A stretch of 64,000 bases of DNA from Allomuricauda sp. (lineage in GTDB: Bacteria > Bacteroidota > Bacteroidia > Flavobacteriales > Flavobacteriaceae): contig RHLF01000002.1 in the NCBI GenBank assembly GCA_003712125.1, forward strand, positions 744,001-808,000, given 5' to 3'. The notes beneath the pieces are model-generated. The model searched no databases. It was not told the DNA's origin and saw only the letters and a program-made list of their open reading frames with translations. The translations under genes and the position numbers were made by a program. This document shows, one piece after another, positions 48,301 through 57,353 of this stretch. Each line of letters opens with the position of its first letter. The first letter of the stretch is position 1.

Positions 48301-48584
48301 AATTAACCTTAAATGGCATATACGGACCAATGATAGTGCAGAATCGCGCATATAAAGGGGATGTTCCCATGACGCCGTTTGGAAAGCTACTCAACGACGA
48401 TGAAATAGCATCTGTCTTAACCTATGTGCGAAACACCTTTGGCAATAGGGCCCAGGTGATCACCGAAGAAAAGGTCAGAACGATACGCGAATTGACCAAA
48501 GAAAAAGAAGGATTTTATACGGCCGAAGAATTATTGAAGCTACATCCGCATAAAATTATTGAAGGAAAAGATTTGGTCAATTAA
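45384..48584 (+). CDS. Large haem-binding lipoprotein: SGNH-like, propeller dehydrogenase, HEAT and cytochrome domains
   Basis: A 1066-residue exported protein of the PVC-type CxxCH family. It has a lipoprotein-like signal (ending GAC), an SGNH-like domain (about 30-280) that lacks the catalytic Ser (GNNL instead of GDSL), a six-bladed-propeller region resembling membrane-bound dehydrogenases (about 380-730) with DTDGDNKADK metal-binding repeats, HEAT repeats (about 765-895), and a monohaem site C939-x2-C942-H943. It probably oxidises a sugar-type substrate in the periplasm and passes electrons to the respiratory chain. ThuA follows 10 bases later. The start is ATG 45384. Confidence 0.9.
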   Translation: MNLNNLKIIGKILAKSAFIVLFIPFGACEDGVKSLDVPLHKDDHIVLIGNNLCSRMLNFGDFETEVYLRNPSKELIIRNMCDGGDTPGFRPHSARFTPWAFPGAELYQNELANFSNSQGHFETPDQWLFKAEADIILAFFGYNESFEGEEGLANFESELHDFVVHATSQKYNGDSAPKLVLISPIAFENLSKEFDLPDGNRENENLSLYTRVIEKVALKNKVEFVDAFAASMAWYKTGETLTIDGFQLNEAGHQKFSRFLADRVFGGNSEESDPNRQLVHDAVMEKNWFWHDDFKSPNGVHVFGRRYNPFGPENYPDEKKKKREMTTIRDTAIWQALNGIKMDLATADSKTHELAEVATNFLPGSYGRGEVKYLYGDEAVRSLECAEGYKAELFASEKEFPDLANPVQIAFDNKGRLWVAVMPTYPHYRPGDPKPNDKLLILEDTDGDNKADKQIVFADKLHIPAGFELAPEGVYISQGTNLKLYTDTDGDDHADKVEIVLSGFDDHDTHHVISAFCADPSGAIYMGEGVFLHSNIETPYGPVRATNGGFFRYNAQRKHLQRVAQLPIPNPWGTAFDKWGQPFFLETSGPEVRWMLPGQIRPRYGQVSHLGPSLLANEDKVRPTSGLEFVSSRHFPEEVQGDLLLGNTIGFLGLRQHQVLDDEGGFSLVKRHDLLTGSDLNFRPVDMEFAPDGSLYMADWHNVLIGHMQHNARDPLRDHQHGRIYRITYPSRPLVEPAKIADAPLETLLDNLKLPEYRTRYRTRRELRGRAAHEVVAAVQKWVGQLDEANPNYEHHLLEGLWVSWGVNKVDQNLLRKLLKSEDYRVRAAAVHVLRFAGHQMDDQVKLLSELTNDENSRVLMEVLVAATWLQQEDGLKLLEALKHRANDKWLSISYDRAVAHLKGENLEVKEEVVRTHLKGKEKASFIAGKEIYEREGYCITCHQKNGQGLAASGHPPLRQSKWVVEDEDRLIKLTLNGIYGPMIVQNRAYKGDVPMTPFGKLLNDDEIASVLTYVRNTFGNRAQVITEEKVRTIRELTKEKEGFYTAEELLKLHPHKIIEGKDLVN

Positions 48585-48594
48585 TTAGGTGACA

Positions 48595-49728
48595 ATGAAA
48601 AGAATTTTTGCAATCGTAATGCTATGTTGTTTTTCTTGTAAGCACGATGCACAACAACATTCAAAAATTGCGGAAGAAAGTGCTCCAATCCTATGGGCTA
48701 CCTATGAACCCCAGGGTGCTATCAAAAACAGACGGATTGTTTTGGTTTCGGGTGATGAAGAATATCGATCGGAGGAAGTTCTACCGCAATTGGCCAAGAT
48801 ATTAAGCAATCGGCACGGATTTGATTGCACTGTTTTGTTTGCCCAGGATTCCCTTAAACCAGGAATCATCAATCCAAATTACCGGTACAACATTCCCGGG
48901 TTACATTTACTCGATAGTGCCGATTTAGTGGTTTGGTTCACCCGCTTTCGAGAGCTGCCCGTGAACCAAATGCAATACCTTGATAATTATTTGAAAAAAG
49001 GGAAACCTATATTGGCCATTCGAACCGCCACCCATGCTTTCAACTTTGTGGATCCGGACCACCCTTTTGCCCATTACAGTTGGAATTACCAAGGGCAAAT
49101 AGCTGATTGGCATTTGGGTTTTGGCAAAAAGATTCTCGGAGAAACGTGGTATACCCATCACGGTGACCATAAAAATCAAAGTACACGAGGCTTGTTTCCC
49201 CAGGTGGCCCAAAAACATAAGGTACTCACAGGTATTAAAAATGGTTCAGTATGGGGCCCAACGGATGTTTACGGCGTTAGAACCCCCCTTCCCGAGGATG
49301 GGGAGATCATATTATTGGGCCAAACCATAGATCGGGAAGCGGAGTTTGATAGCAATGATCCGATGTATGGGATGAAGGAGTCCGATACAACGATCGCAAC
49401 GGTCAGGTCTTTAGGAGACGGAACATCCTATAATCCAAATGAAGCTATGCCACCCTTAGTTTGGTCGAAATCCTATCAGGTCGAAAATGGTCGGCGCGGA
49501 AAAGCCATAACCTCAACCATTGGTTCCTCTACTGATTTTTTAGATGAAGAGGTACGCCGGTTATTGGTCAACGCGAGCTACTATTTGTTGGGTCAACCTG
49601 TTCCCAAAAACGCAAATGTTGATCTACTAGGGGAATTTGCTCCTTCGGCATACCAGTTTCATGACGACGCCTATTGGGATCAAAAGAACCTTAAGATTGC
49701 GGAATTGTTAGAAGAAATTACTGACTGA
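48595..49728 (+). CDS. ThuA-domain lipoprotein
   Basis: A 377-residue exported protein with signal and Cys in MLCCFSC. The body is a ThuA-like glutamine-amidotransferase fold, a family often found with carbohydrate-oxidising multidomain proteins; the segments RIVLVSGDEEYRSEEV, NRHGFDCTVLF and GKPILAIRTATHAF are visible. It lacks the Cys nucleophile of true amidotransferases, as ThuA usually does. It is in an operon with the haem protein upstream and probably acts on the same substrate. Confidence 0.9.
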   Translation: MKRIFAIVMLCCFSCKHDAQQHSKIAEESAPILWATYEPQGAIKNRRIVLVSGDEEYRSEEVLPQLAKILSNRHGFDCTVLFAQDSLKPGIINPNYRYNIPGLHLLDSADLVVWFTRFRELPVNQMQYLDNYLKKGKPILAIRTATHAFNFVDPDHPFAHYSWNYQGQIADWHLGFGKKILGETWYTHHGDHKNQSTRGLFPQVAQKHKVLTGIKNGSVWGPTDVYGVRTPLPEDGEIILLGQTIDREAEFDSNDPMYGMKESDTTIATVRSLGDGTSYNPNEAMPPLVWSKSYQVENGRRGKAITSTIGSSTDFLDEEVRRLLVNASYYLLGQPVPKNANVDLLGEFAPSAYQFHDDAYWDQKNLKIAELLEEITD

Positions 49729-49756
49729 TTGCATTCATCTCGGCTATGCCAAGCTT

Positions 49757-50575
49757 TCAATAGGATTCATCCGGATTCGGAAAATCTGAAGATTTGACAT
49801 CGGAAACATAATTACCGATGGCCTGACCCATCTCTTCATAAAGATTCATATAACGTCGTAAAAAACGAGGATTGAACTCGTGCGTCATTCCCAGCAGATC
49901 ATGAACCACAAGCACCTGTCCGTCAACTCCGCCACCAGCGCCAATGCCAATGATGGGAATGGAAACATGTTCAGCCACCTTTTTAGCCAATTGGGCAGGT
50001 ATCTTTTCCAATACCACGCCAAAACAGCCAATTTTTTCAAGAAGTTTAGCGTCTTCCATTAACTTCTTAGCTTCTTCATCTTCTTTGGCCCGTACGGTGT
50101 AGGTACCAAATTTGTAGATGCTTTGCGGGGTCAAACCCAAATGGCCCATTACAGGAATTCCGGCATGAAGAATACGCTTTACAGATTCTTTGATTTCAAC
50201 ACCACCCTCCATTTTAACGGCATGAGCACCACTTTCTTTCATGATCCGTATCGCAGAGCGCAAGGCTTCTTTCGGATCACTTTGATAACTGCCAAAAGGG
50301 ATGTCTACCACAACCAAGGCCCGTTTCGCGGCTTTAACCACAGAAGAGGCATGGTAAATCATCTGGTCTAGGGTGATGGGCAAGGTGGTTTCGTGACCCG
50401 CCATGACATTGCTTGCCGAGTCACCAACCAAAATCACATCCACATTTGCAGAATCAACGATTTTCGCCATCGAATAATCATAGGCTGTCAACATCGAGAT
50501 TTTCTCGCCATTTTGCTTCATCTCGATAAGCGACTTTACGGTTACACGTTTGTATTCTTTTTTGGCCGTTGACAT
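49757..50575 (-). CDS. panB: Ketopantoate hydroxymethyltransferase
   Basis: Adds a hydroxymethyl group from 5,10-methylene-tetrahydrofolate to 2-oxoisovalerate in pantothenate and coenzyme A synthesis. The 272 residues contain the motifs [29 protein letters not shown], and [14 protein letters not shown]. The start is ATG 50575. No panC or panE is next to it. It shares precursor 2-oxoisovalerate with the leucine pathway encoded 8 kb away in the window. Confidence 0.97.
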   Translation of the reverse strand: MSTAKKEYKRVTVKSLIEMKQNGEKISMLTAYDYSMAKIVDSANVDVILVGDSASNVMAGHETTLPITLDQMIYHASSVVKAAKRALVVVDIPFGSYQSDPKEALRSAIRIMKESGAHAVKMEGGVEIKESVKRILHAGIPVMGHLGLTPQSIYKFGTYTVRAKEDEEAKKLMEDAKLLEKIGCFGVVLEKIPAQLAKKVAEHVSIPIIGIGAGGGVDGQVLVVHDLLGMTHEFNPRFLRRYMNLYEEMGQAIGNYVSDVKSSDFPNPDESY

Positions 50576-50635
50576 GCTAAATTGGTTTGTGGGCTAAATG
50601 TAAGCAGATTTGTTTAATTTGCCCTGTAATCAAAA

Positions 50636-51112
50636 ATGAAAGACATGAAAAATAGACTGTTGTTGGCCACCTTATTTTTTTGGGCTACCACCGTGGTATT
50701 TTCACAGCATGCTGAGGAAGCCGCCGTCAAAAAAGTGGTTGAAGGTTTTTTTGAGGCATTTCATAACCAAGATTCCATTGCCATGAAAAGTTTTGTCGGT
50801 GAAAATGTTGTTCTGCAGACCACCGGTCGCAACAAAGAAGGCAAAACTATGTTCCGTACGACACCCATTGGCAAGCTGTACCAATCTATTGTTTCCATCC
50901 CCGACAGTGTGCAATTTGAAGAAAAATTGACTTCATGGAGCATACAGGTCGATCGGACCATGGCCAATGCCTGGGTGGGGTATGAATTTTGGTTGAACGA
51001 TGAATTTAGCCATTGTGGAATCAACTCCTTTCAGCTTGTGAATTTTGACGGAGATTGGAAAATAATTTATTTGATCGATACCCGCGGTAGGGCAGGGTGT
51101 TTGGACGAATAA
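50636..51112 (+). CDS. Exported NTF2-like (SnoaL-type) protein
   Basis: A 158-residue protein with a signal peptide (about 1-23 ending VFSQ) and a single NTF2-like domain: the helices VVEGFFEAFHNQD, then an alternating sheet ending IIYLIDTRGRAG. Such small cone-shaped domains bind hydrophobic ligands or act as enzymes. The start could be ATG 50645. It diverges from panB. Function unknown. Confidence 0.85.
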   Translation: MKDMKNRLLLATLFFWATTVVFSQHAEEAAVKKVVEGFFEAFHNQDSIAMKSFVGENVVLQTTGRNKEGKTMFRTTPIGKLYQSIVSIPDSVQFEEKLTSWSIQVDRTMANAWVGYEFWLNDEFSHCGINSFQLVNFDGDWKIIYLIDTRGRAGCLDE

Positions 51113-51149
51113 TTACTAGAATACTGCTCCATTAGGCTAGCGAGCCTAA

Positions 51150-51917
51150 CTATTGATTGTTAAGGTACGTTTCAATTTCTGCTTTCAGTTCATTTCCTGC
51201 CGAAATAGTTTTTTGGTAACCGGGAATTAGAAATTGATACACATCGTCCTCGAACCTCAGTAATATGGCTTTAAACGGGGTATTGTTTTTTATTTGTTCG
51301 AGCCAGTTCAGATTGGAAAGTGGTATGGAATCATTGGCATAGGACTTAACCACCCTAAAATGTTCGTAAATTCTAATGTGTAAACCATTGGCGAACATTT
51401 GTCGTTCATTTTCCTCAATAAAATAATTTAGCCGTTGTTCGTCAAAAGTTAGTTGGTTGATTTGGTTGGTATAACTATCCATTTTGCTTCGAATTGTTTC
51501 AAAATTTGATGTTTGAAACAACTCACTTTTTTCCACTTTTTCGAAACCATTTAAATTTCGATTAAATCGAAGTTCGTATAGTATTAGTTTTAGGCCCTCA
51601 TGTTCACGGCTATACGCAACTTCTTGGTTTTGAATGTATTTATCAATAAAATTAGAGGCAGATTCACCCCCTTTTTGTCGCTGTTCTATTAAGTTCAACA
51701 ATTGTTCACGATCCGATTCTAAATCAATCAAGACGTATTCGAGATCTTTTTTTAGTTTAGATAGTTCTGATTTTTTTCCATTCCACTCATTTATTTGCAA
51801 GGCGATCAATATTCCAATGATGACCAGCACAATTTCACCAAGCGCATAGAGTAAATACTTACTGAACTTATTTTCAGAGAGCAGTTGTTGACGGATTTTT
51901 CTAAAGAGTTTTATCAT
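51150..51917 (-). CDS. DUF6090 family membrane protein
   Basis: A 255-residue protein of the DUF6090 family, widespread in Flavobacteriaceae and often duplicated. The N-terminus has the conserved basic stretch IRQQLLSENKFSKYLLYALGE, one transmembrane helix (about 28-45), the motif LQINEWN, and a long helical part that could form a coiled coil in the periplasm. Function unknown. The start is ATG 51917. It is a single gene between NTF2-like and beta-barrel genes. Confidence 0.9.
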   Translation of the reverse strand: MIKLFRKIRQQLLSENKFSKYLLYALGEIVLVIIGILIALQINEWNGKKSELSKLKKDLEYVLIDLESDREQLLNLIEQRQKGGESASNFIDKYIQNQEVAYSREHEGLKLILYELRFNRNLNGFEKVEKSELFQTSNFETIRSKMDSYTNQINQLTFDEQRLNYFIEENERQMFANGLHIRIYEHFRVVKSYANDSIPLSNLNWLEQIKNNTPFKAILLRFEDDVYQFLIPGYQKTISAGNELKAEIETYLNNQ

Positions 51918-51982
51918 GGGCAAATTAAAGTACTACAATAAGGACCTAAATAGATTGAAAACCAAGTTTTTACTCTCGAAAT

Positions 51983-52546
51983 TTACTTTATTGGAATGGA
52001 AATACCAATGGCTGCCGCACCTGAAAATTGTTCAACGGTAGGATGCAGGTAATAGGTGAAGGCCAAATCAAAATTATGATTGGGTCCCAGTTCCAATCCA
52101 ATTGAAAGCGGAATGTGGTATAATAAGCCACTTTTTTGGAGGTCGGTAAATGGGGTAAAGGTTGCGAAGGTCCCAATAGAACCTCCAATGCCTGCCTCAA
52201 TATAAGGTGACACCCAAGGAATAGGGGCTTTGACCCTGGCTTTTAAGCCAAATAATCCCGCTTCGGCATCTGAACGGAAGTTGGGCCCAGACAAGGCATC
52301 ATCACCTGTTGTGGTTGTCACTAATATTAAGCCCGCATAGGGTCGAAGGTCTATCCAGTTATTCATGGTGAAAACATATTCACCCTGTAAATAAAACCCC
52401 CTGCCATCCACATCCACATCATCATAAGGCGCACTTAAACCATAACCTACCGAAATATCAACAGCTTGTTTTTTAGCAAATTGAGCCTGTACCATGGGGG
52501 TACACAAAAAGGCGAACACAATGAAACAATGAAATGGTTTTTTCAT
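51983..52546 (-). CDS. Outer-membrane beta-barrel protein
   Basis: A 187-residue exported protein with a signal (about 1-21, ending VQAQ). The rest alternates short hydrophobic strands with Gly and Asp turns (GFYLQGEYVF, PYAGLILV, SPYIEAGIGGSIG) and ends in a strand IGISIPIK, as in 8-stranded barrels of the OmpA-like or OprF-related type. It has no OmpA C-terminal domain. A promoter element could not be found. It lies 65 bases before DUF6090 on the same strand and may share transcription. Confidence 0.85.
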   Translation of the reverse strand: MKKPFHCFIVFAFLCTPMVQAQFAKKQAVDISVGYGLSAPYDDVDVDGRGFYLQGEYVFTMNNWIDLRPYAGLILVTTTTGDDALSGPNFRSDAEAGLFGLKARVKAPIPWVSPYIEAGIGGSIGTFATFTPFTDLQKSGLLYHIPLSIGLELGPNHNFDLAFTYYLHPTVEQFSGAAAIGISIPIK

Positions 52547-52571
52547 ACAAGTGGATATGCATTAATTCTGT

Positions 52572-53996
52572 TCAACAATCACTTAAAAATACACCAACAG
52601 CCAAGCCTCCTTCTGAAGTTTCTTTGTACTTGCTGTTCATATCTTTGGCCGTCTCCCACATGGTGTTCACTACCTTATCCAAAGGCACTTTGGCTTCGTT
52701 GGGGTCGGTGTCTAAAGCAAGTTCGGAAGCATTAATCGCTTTTATTGCGCCCATACTATTGCGTTCGATACAGGGCACTTGAACCAGGCCGCCAATGGGG
52801 TCGCAGGTGAGCCCCAAGTGATGCTCCATGGCGATTTCGGCAGCCATCAATACCTGCTCGGGAGTTCCCCCCATGAGTTCGGTTAAGGCCCCAGCGGCCA
52901 TCGCTGATGAAACTCCAATTTCAGCTTGGCATCCACCCATGGCCGCAGAAATGGTGGCTCCCTTTTTAAAGATGCTTCCAATTTCGCCGGCCACCAACAA
53001 AAAGCGCTTGATATCATCAAAATCACCATCATGGTTCTCGATGACCAAATAATACATTAACACAGCCGGAATCACACCGGCACTACCATTGGTAGGTGCT
53101 GTAACCACTCGGCCCAGGGCAGCGTTGACTTCATTCACTGCCAAAGCAAAACAGCTCACCCATTTGATGATTTGTCGAAACTTGACCTCAGTTTCACGAA
53201 TACTTTCAATCCATTCTTGGGCGTTGCTATAAGATTTGTCACCAATTAATTTTTGGTGCATTTCATAGGCCCTTCTTTTAACGTTGAGACCGCCAGGCAA
53301 GGTTCCTTGGGTGTGGCATCCAGAATACATACATTCCAGCATGGTTTCCCAAATTCGGTTAAGGGCTACATCGATGTCTTTTGCTGACCGTAAGGATTGT
53401 TCATTTTCCCATACAATGTCAGAAATGTGCTTGACTTCTTGATGGCAATGTGCTAAAAGTTCTGCCCCAGTTTGCACGGGGTGGGGAAATGTGTTGAAGA
53501 CCGTTTTATTCTTTTTCGAATTGAGGCGTTCCTCTTTCACGACAAACCCTCCACCTATAGAATAATAGGTTTCAACAAGACGCTTGCCATCATTGAGGGT
53601 GGCTTCAAAAGAAAGGGCATTGGCATGAAAAGGAAGAAATTCCTTCTTAAAAACAATAGATTCATCAATAATGAAAGGGATTTCTTTTCGGCCGTCGAGC
53701 TTTATTTTTTTTGAAGTCCGAATGGTCTGTATTTTGTCTTCAATGGTTGCGCAGTCGGTCGTTTCCGGGTCTTCACCAAGCAATCCCATTAAAATCGCCG
53801 TGTCTGTAGCGTGACCCTTTCCCGTAAGAGATAACGAACCGTATAAGGAGACGTTCACTTGGTCGACCTTTTGAAAAAGGCCTTGCCCAGTTAATTCTTT
53901 GATCCATCGTTCAGTAGCCCGCCATGGTCCTAAGGTATGTGAACTTGAAGGGCCGACTCCAATTTTGAGCATGTCAAAAACACTGATACATTCCAT
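52572..53996 (-). CDS. sdaA: L-serine ammonia-lyase
   Basis: Iron-sulfur dependent enzyme that deaminates serine to pyruvate and ammonia. The 474 residues carry the beta domain (about 1-160) with the [10 protein letters not shown] motif and the alpha domain with three Cys ligands: C in [12 protein letters not shown], and C in [13 protein letters not shown]. The length fits the single-chain type IV enzyme of Gram-negative bacteria. It may link serine turnover to glyA in this window. The gene has its own promoter element. Confidence 0.96.
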   Translation of the reverse strand: MECISVFDMLKIGVGPSSSHTLGPWRATERWIKELTGQGLFQKVDQVNVSLYGSLSLTGKGHATDTAILMGLLGEDPETTDCATIEDKIQTIRTSKKIKLDGRKEIPFIIDESIVFKKEFLPFHANALSFEATLNDGKRLVETYYSIGGGFVVKEERLNSKKNKTVFNTFPHPVQTGAELLAHCHQEVKHISDIVWENEQSLRSAKDIDVALNRIWETMLECMYSGCHTQGTLPGGLNVKRRAYEMHQKLIGDKSYSNAQEWIESIRETEVKFRQIIKWVSCFALAVNEVNAALGRVVTAPTNGSAGVIPAVLMYYLVIENHDGDFDDIKRFLLVAGEIGSIFKKGATISAAMGGCQAEIGVSSAMAAGALTELMGGTPEQVLMAAEIAMEHHLGLTCDPIGGLVQVPCIERNSMGAIKAINASELALDTDPNEAKVPLDKVVNTMWETAKDMNSKYKETSEGGLAVGVFLSDC

Positions 53997-54013
53997 AGTA
54001 TGACAGATTGCAC

Positions 54014-54021
54014 CAAAGATA
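54014..54021 (-). promoter_or_regulatory. -7 promoter element of sdaA
   Basis: The minus strand reads TATCTTTG. Inferred leader about 12 bases to ATG 53996. No -33 element is seen at the right distance. Confidence 0.45.
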
Positions 54022-54066
54022 CTATGCCCATTTCATCTAATAAGGCAGAATCAAGGTTTCTTTATC

Positions 54067-54079
54067 TGACAGCTTGTCA
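54067..54079. promoter_or_regulatory. Palindrome TGACA-N3-TGTCA upstream of dnaK
   Basis: The inverted repeat has a 3-base spacer, identical in core and spacing (GACA, N3, TGTC) to the one upstream of clpB at 16165-16177. It lies 75 bases before the dnaK ATG. Confidence 0.5.
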
Positions 54080-54154
54080 TATTTACCCGCATGGCATAGT
54101 GATTGACTATAGAAAAGCAACGAAAAGAAATTGCAACAACTTTAAATATTGAAC

Positions 54155-56071
54155 ATGAGTAAAATTATTGGTATTGATTTGGGTACGACCAATTCCTGTG
54201 TCTCTGTGATGGAGGGGAATGAACCGGTTGTAATTCCGAATGCCGAGGGTAAGCGAACTACACCTTCGGTCATTGCCTTTGTTGAAGGTGGTGAAATCAA
54301 GGTAGGCGACCCTGCGAAACGTCAGGCAGTGACCAATCCACATAAAACCATTTATTCCATTAAAAGGTTTATGGGGAATAAATTCTCTGAGTCTAAAAAG
54401 GAGGCAGACCGTGTTCCCTACAAGGTGGTAAAGGGTGACAATGACACGCCACGGGTTGATATAGACGGGCGTTTGTATACGCCACAAGAGCTTTCAGCCA
54501 TGATCCTTCAAAAGATGAAGAAAACGGCTGAAGATTATTTGGGGCAAGATGTAACCCGAGCAGTAATCACTGTTCCCGCCTATTTTAACGATTCACAACG
54601 TCAGGCAACCAAGGAGGCAGGAGAGATTGCCGGATTGACCGTAGAGCGCATCATTAACGAACCTACTGCGGCATCTTTGGCATACGGCCTTGATAAAAAA
54701 GATTCAGACCAGAAAATTGTGGTCTTTGATTTTGGTGGTGGTACGCACGACGTTTCGATTTTGGAACTAGGTGATGGCGTTTTTGAAGTATTATCAACTG
54801 ATGGTGATACGCATTTGGGAGGTGATGATGTAGACCAGAAAATCATTGATTGGTTGGCGGAAGAGTTTAAGAGTGATGAAGGTATGGATCTTCGCGAAGA
54901 TGCCATGGCCTTGCAACGTTTGCGAGAGGCTGCTGAGAAAGCTAAAATTGAGCTATCGTCTTCAGCACAGACCGAAATAAACCTTCCTTACGTCACGGCA
55001 ACGGCATCGGGGCCAAAGCACTTGGTACGTACTTTGAGCCGTGCAAAATTCGAGCAGTTGATCGATGATTTGGTGAAAAGAACCATTGAACCCTGTGAAA
55101 CGGCATTAAAAGCTGCCGGGCTTTCAAAAAGTGATATCGATGAAATCATTTTGGTTGGAGGATCAACACGTATTCCTGCGGTACAAGAGGCTGTAGAAAA
55201 ATTCTTTGGCAAGAAACCTTCAAAAGGGGTGAACCCTGATGAGGTGGTTGCTGTTGGAGCCGCCATTCAAGGTGGTGTTTTGACCGGAGATGTAAAAGAT
55301 GTATTGTTGTTGGATGTTACTCCGCTTTCTTTGGGTATTGAAACCATGGGAGGAGTGGCAACCAAGTTGATCGAGTCCAATACGACCATTCCGACGAAAA
55401 AGTCGCAGGTATTCTCGACAGCTGCAGACAACCAACCTTCGGTTGAAATTCATGTGTTACAAGGTGAGCGTCCCATGGCGGCTGACAACAAAACCATTGG
55501 TAGATTCCATTTAGATGGTATTCCACCTGCACCTCGGGGAACACCTCAAATTGAAGTAACCTTTGATATTGATGCCAATGGTATCATCAAAGTTTCTGCT
55601 ACAGATAAGGCCACTGGAAAATCACAGGACATTCGCATCGAAGCATCATCTGGACTTACAGATGAAGAAATCGAAAAGATGAAGGCGGAAGCAGAGGCGA
55701 ATGCGGAATCAGATAAGGCGGCCAAAGAAAAGGCGGATAAATTGAATGAAGCCGATGCCATGATTTTCCAAACGGAAAAGCAATTAAAGGAGTTTGGTGA
55801 TAAGTTGTCAGATGACAAGAAAAAGCCTATCGAGGAGGCCTTGGAAGAATTGAAGAAAGCCTACGAAACCAAAGATGTGGCGGTTATTGAACCTGCTTTG
55901 GAAAAAATCAATGAGGCTTGGAAAGTTGCTTCTGAAGAAATGTACAAGGCACAGGCAGAAGCGCAGGCCAATGGTGCTGAACCAACTGCTGATGCCAGTG
56001 GTAATGGCGCAGGCAATGGTGCTTCAGAAGGAGATAATGTTGAGGATGTGGACTTCGAAGAAGTGAAGTAA
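54155..56071 (+). CDS. dnaK: Chaperone DnaK (Hsp70)
   Basis: The main Hsp70 of the cell; folds proteins and, with ClpB, dissolves aggregates. The 638 residues have the N-terminal ATPase domain (1-380) with [27 protein letters not shown] and [11 protein letters not shown], the substrate-binding domain and the lid, ending in the acidic tail [10 protein letters not shown]. DnaJ and GrpE are not adjacent. The start is ATG 54155. The transcript ends at a strong hairpin. The upstream palindrome may be a heat-shock site. Confidence 0.98.
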   Translation: MSKIIGIDLGTTNSCVSVMEGNEPVVIPNAEGKRTTPSVIAFVEGGEIKVGDPAKRQAVTNPHKTIYSIKRFMGNKFSESKKEADRVPYKVVKGDNDTPRVDIDGRLYTPQELSAMILQKMKKTAEDYLGQDVTRAVITVPAYFNDSQRQATKEAGEIAGLTVERIINEPTAASLAYGLDKKDSDQKIVVFDFGGGTHDVSILELGDGVFEVLSTDGDTHLGGDDVDQKIIDWLAEEFKSDEGMDLREDAMALQRLREAAEKAKIELSSSAQTEINLPYVTATASGPKHLVRTLSRAKFEQLIDDLVKRTIEPCETALKAAGLSKSDIDEIILVGGSTRIPAVQEAVEKFFGKKPSKGVNPDEVVAVGAAIQGGVLTGDVKDVLLLDVTPLSLGIETMGGVATKLIESNTTIPTKKSQVFSTAADNQPSVEIHVLQGERPMAADNKTIGRFHLDGIPPAPRGTPQIEVTFDIDANGIIKVSATDKATGKSQDIRIEASSGLTDEEIEKMKAEAEANAESDKAAKEKADKLNEADAMIFQTEKQLKEFGDKLSDDKKKPIEEALEELKKAYETKDVAVIEPALEKINEAWKVASEEMYKAQAEAQANGAEPTADASGNGAGNGASEGDNVEDVDFEEVK

Positions 56072-56098
56072 AACAGATTTTTACAACTGTTATAATTA

Positions 56099-56127
56099 AA
56101 AAGCCCCAATTTTATTGGGGCTTTTTT
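56099..56127. terminator. Two-way terminator after dnaK
   Basis: AAGCCCCAAT with ATTGGGGCTT form a ten-base-pair stem with a three-base loop; A and T runs flank it, so it ends dnaK and also the convergent regulator gene. Confidence 0.9.
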
Positions 56128-56129
56128 GT

Positions 56130-56771
56130 TTACGATGCTTTTCCAAATTCTTCAAGCTGCTTCAATTTCTCAAGGGCTTCCGACTTCGAATTGACGTTCA
56201 GTTTGACATAGATATTTTGGATATGAAAATTAACGGTACTTGGCGTAACAAATAATTTTTCAGCAATCATTTTGTAGGTTGCCCCTTGTCCCAAATATTC
56301 TATGATCTGGTTTTCGCGGGCCGATAACCAGGTATATTTTTTCTTTTGAAAAATTGAAATCACCTTTTTGGCTACATCCTCTGTGAGGGCAGCACCGTCA
56401 TTTTCAACCGATTCGATGGCTTTAATGATCCGAGTATGGGTCAAGGGCTTGGTGAGGTAGCCGTTCGCACCTTCGCGGAATACTTTTTTAATGGTCATAA
56501 AATCGTTTTGACTGCCTGCCAGGATAATTTTAAGATTTTCATGCTGCTTGCGCAGGTGAAGCATTCCAGTGATGCCATTGATACCTTTTAGGTTGATTTC
56601 AGAAATAACGACATCAGGAGCTTCGTTTTTAAATTCTGATAAGGCTTCGCTTACGGTATTGTAAATTCCAACAAGTTGAAATTGTGTGCATTGATCAAAG
56701 TTTTGCTGGTAAACGGATTGTAGTTCTTCATCACCATCAATAATGGCAATTTTGGTTTTTGCTTGTACCAT
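56130..56771 (-). CDS. LuxR-type regulator whose phospho-acceptor Asp is Glu
   Basis: A 213-residue protein with a receiver-like domain (5-120) and a LuxR helix-turn-helix (about 148-205) containing the motif QGATYKMIAEKLFVTPSTVNFHI. The acceptor position, which is Asp in IVLLDINLPG-type receivers, is E58 here (VVISEINLKG), while the Lys in GYLTKPL is kept. Glu can mimic phospho-Asp, so it may be always active. No kinase is beside it. The start is ATG 56771; an extended frame reaches 56888 but has no signs of real coding. It converges on dnaK. Confidence 0.87.
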   Translation of the reverse strand: MVQAKTKIAIIDGDEELQSVYQQNFDQCTQFQLVGIYNTVSEALSEFKNEAPDVVISEINLKGINGITGMLHLRKQHENLKIILAGSQNDFMTIKKVFREGANGYLTKPLTHTRIIKAIESVENDGAALTEDVAKKVISIFQKKKYTWLSARENQIIEYLGQGATYKMIAEKLFVTPSTVNFHIQNIYVKLNVNSKSEALEKLKQLEEFGKAS

Positions 56772-57353
56772 AGTTATCTGATTTGGGGTTGTACATTTTT
56801 TAAGATGAAACGCGCTGTCCGAACACAAGGTGTTAGGAATAGGCATAATGAGCCAACGCGTCGGCGCAACCTGAAAAGGTGCGCTCAAGACCGTGTTTAG
56901 CCAATAAAACGCTTAGCTAAAAAGGCAATTAAAATGTTCGTGAAAATAAGAGTAGGTATTACTGTAGCATTTCATAATAGAAGGATTTGGGGTTTGAGTT
57001 GTATCTAACTACATGCAATATAAAACAAAATTTAAAGCTTCACAATTTATTTGTAAGTATTTTCCTTCTTAATTTATGACAGTTCGCATGGATAAACTAA
57101 AAAAGGACACCCAAGTAGTAGGTATCCTTTTTTAATAAAAATCGGCCAGACAAGCATGATACAACCCGTTCTCCCTATGATATGCTGCTTAATTTTAAAT
57201 CTATGGCTTTGATTAATTGTAGTTAAGCATACATGGCATTTGCGACAGTCGAGTAAAAACCAGATTTACAACCCCTGTAAGCATCTGACCGATTTATCGT
57301 TGTTAGCATTAGCATTGAGTATGGGTGCTATTGAACACCTTATACGTTATTGA
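56772..57353. other. Intergenic region of 582 bases without a clear gene
   Basis: No supported gene is seen. The only structure is a hairpin with flanking A and T runs at 57099-57133 (a 13-pair stem with one mismatch and a nine-base loop), which may end an unknown small RNA or act as a two-way terminator. A short plus frame of 19 codons at 57075 runs into this hairpin and is not convincing. Confidence 0.5.

Noticed and set aside
56771-56888. An N-terminal extension of the LuxR regulator of about 39 codons
   Set aside because: The extension is rich in Pro, Arg and His, does not match the receiver start, and the receiver motif begins right after ATG 56771.
57075-57134. A 19-codon plus frame ending in the hairpin at 57099-57133
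   Set aside because: Too short, no clear upstream promoter, and its last codons are the hairpin itself.
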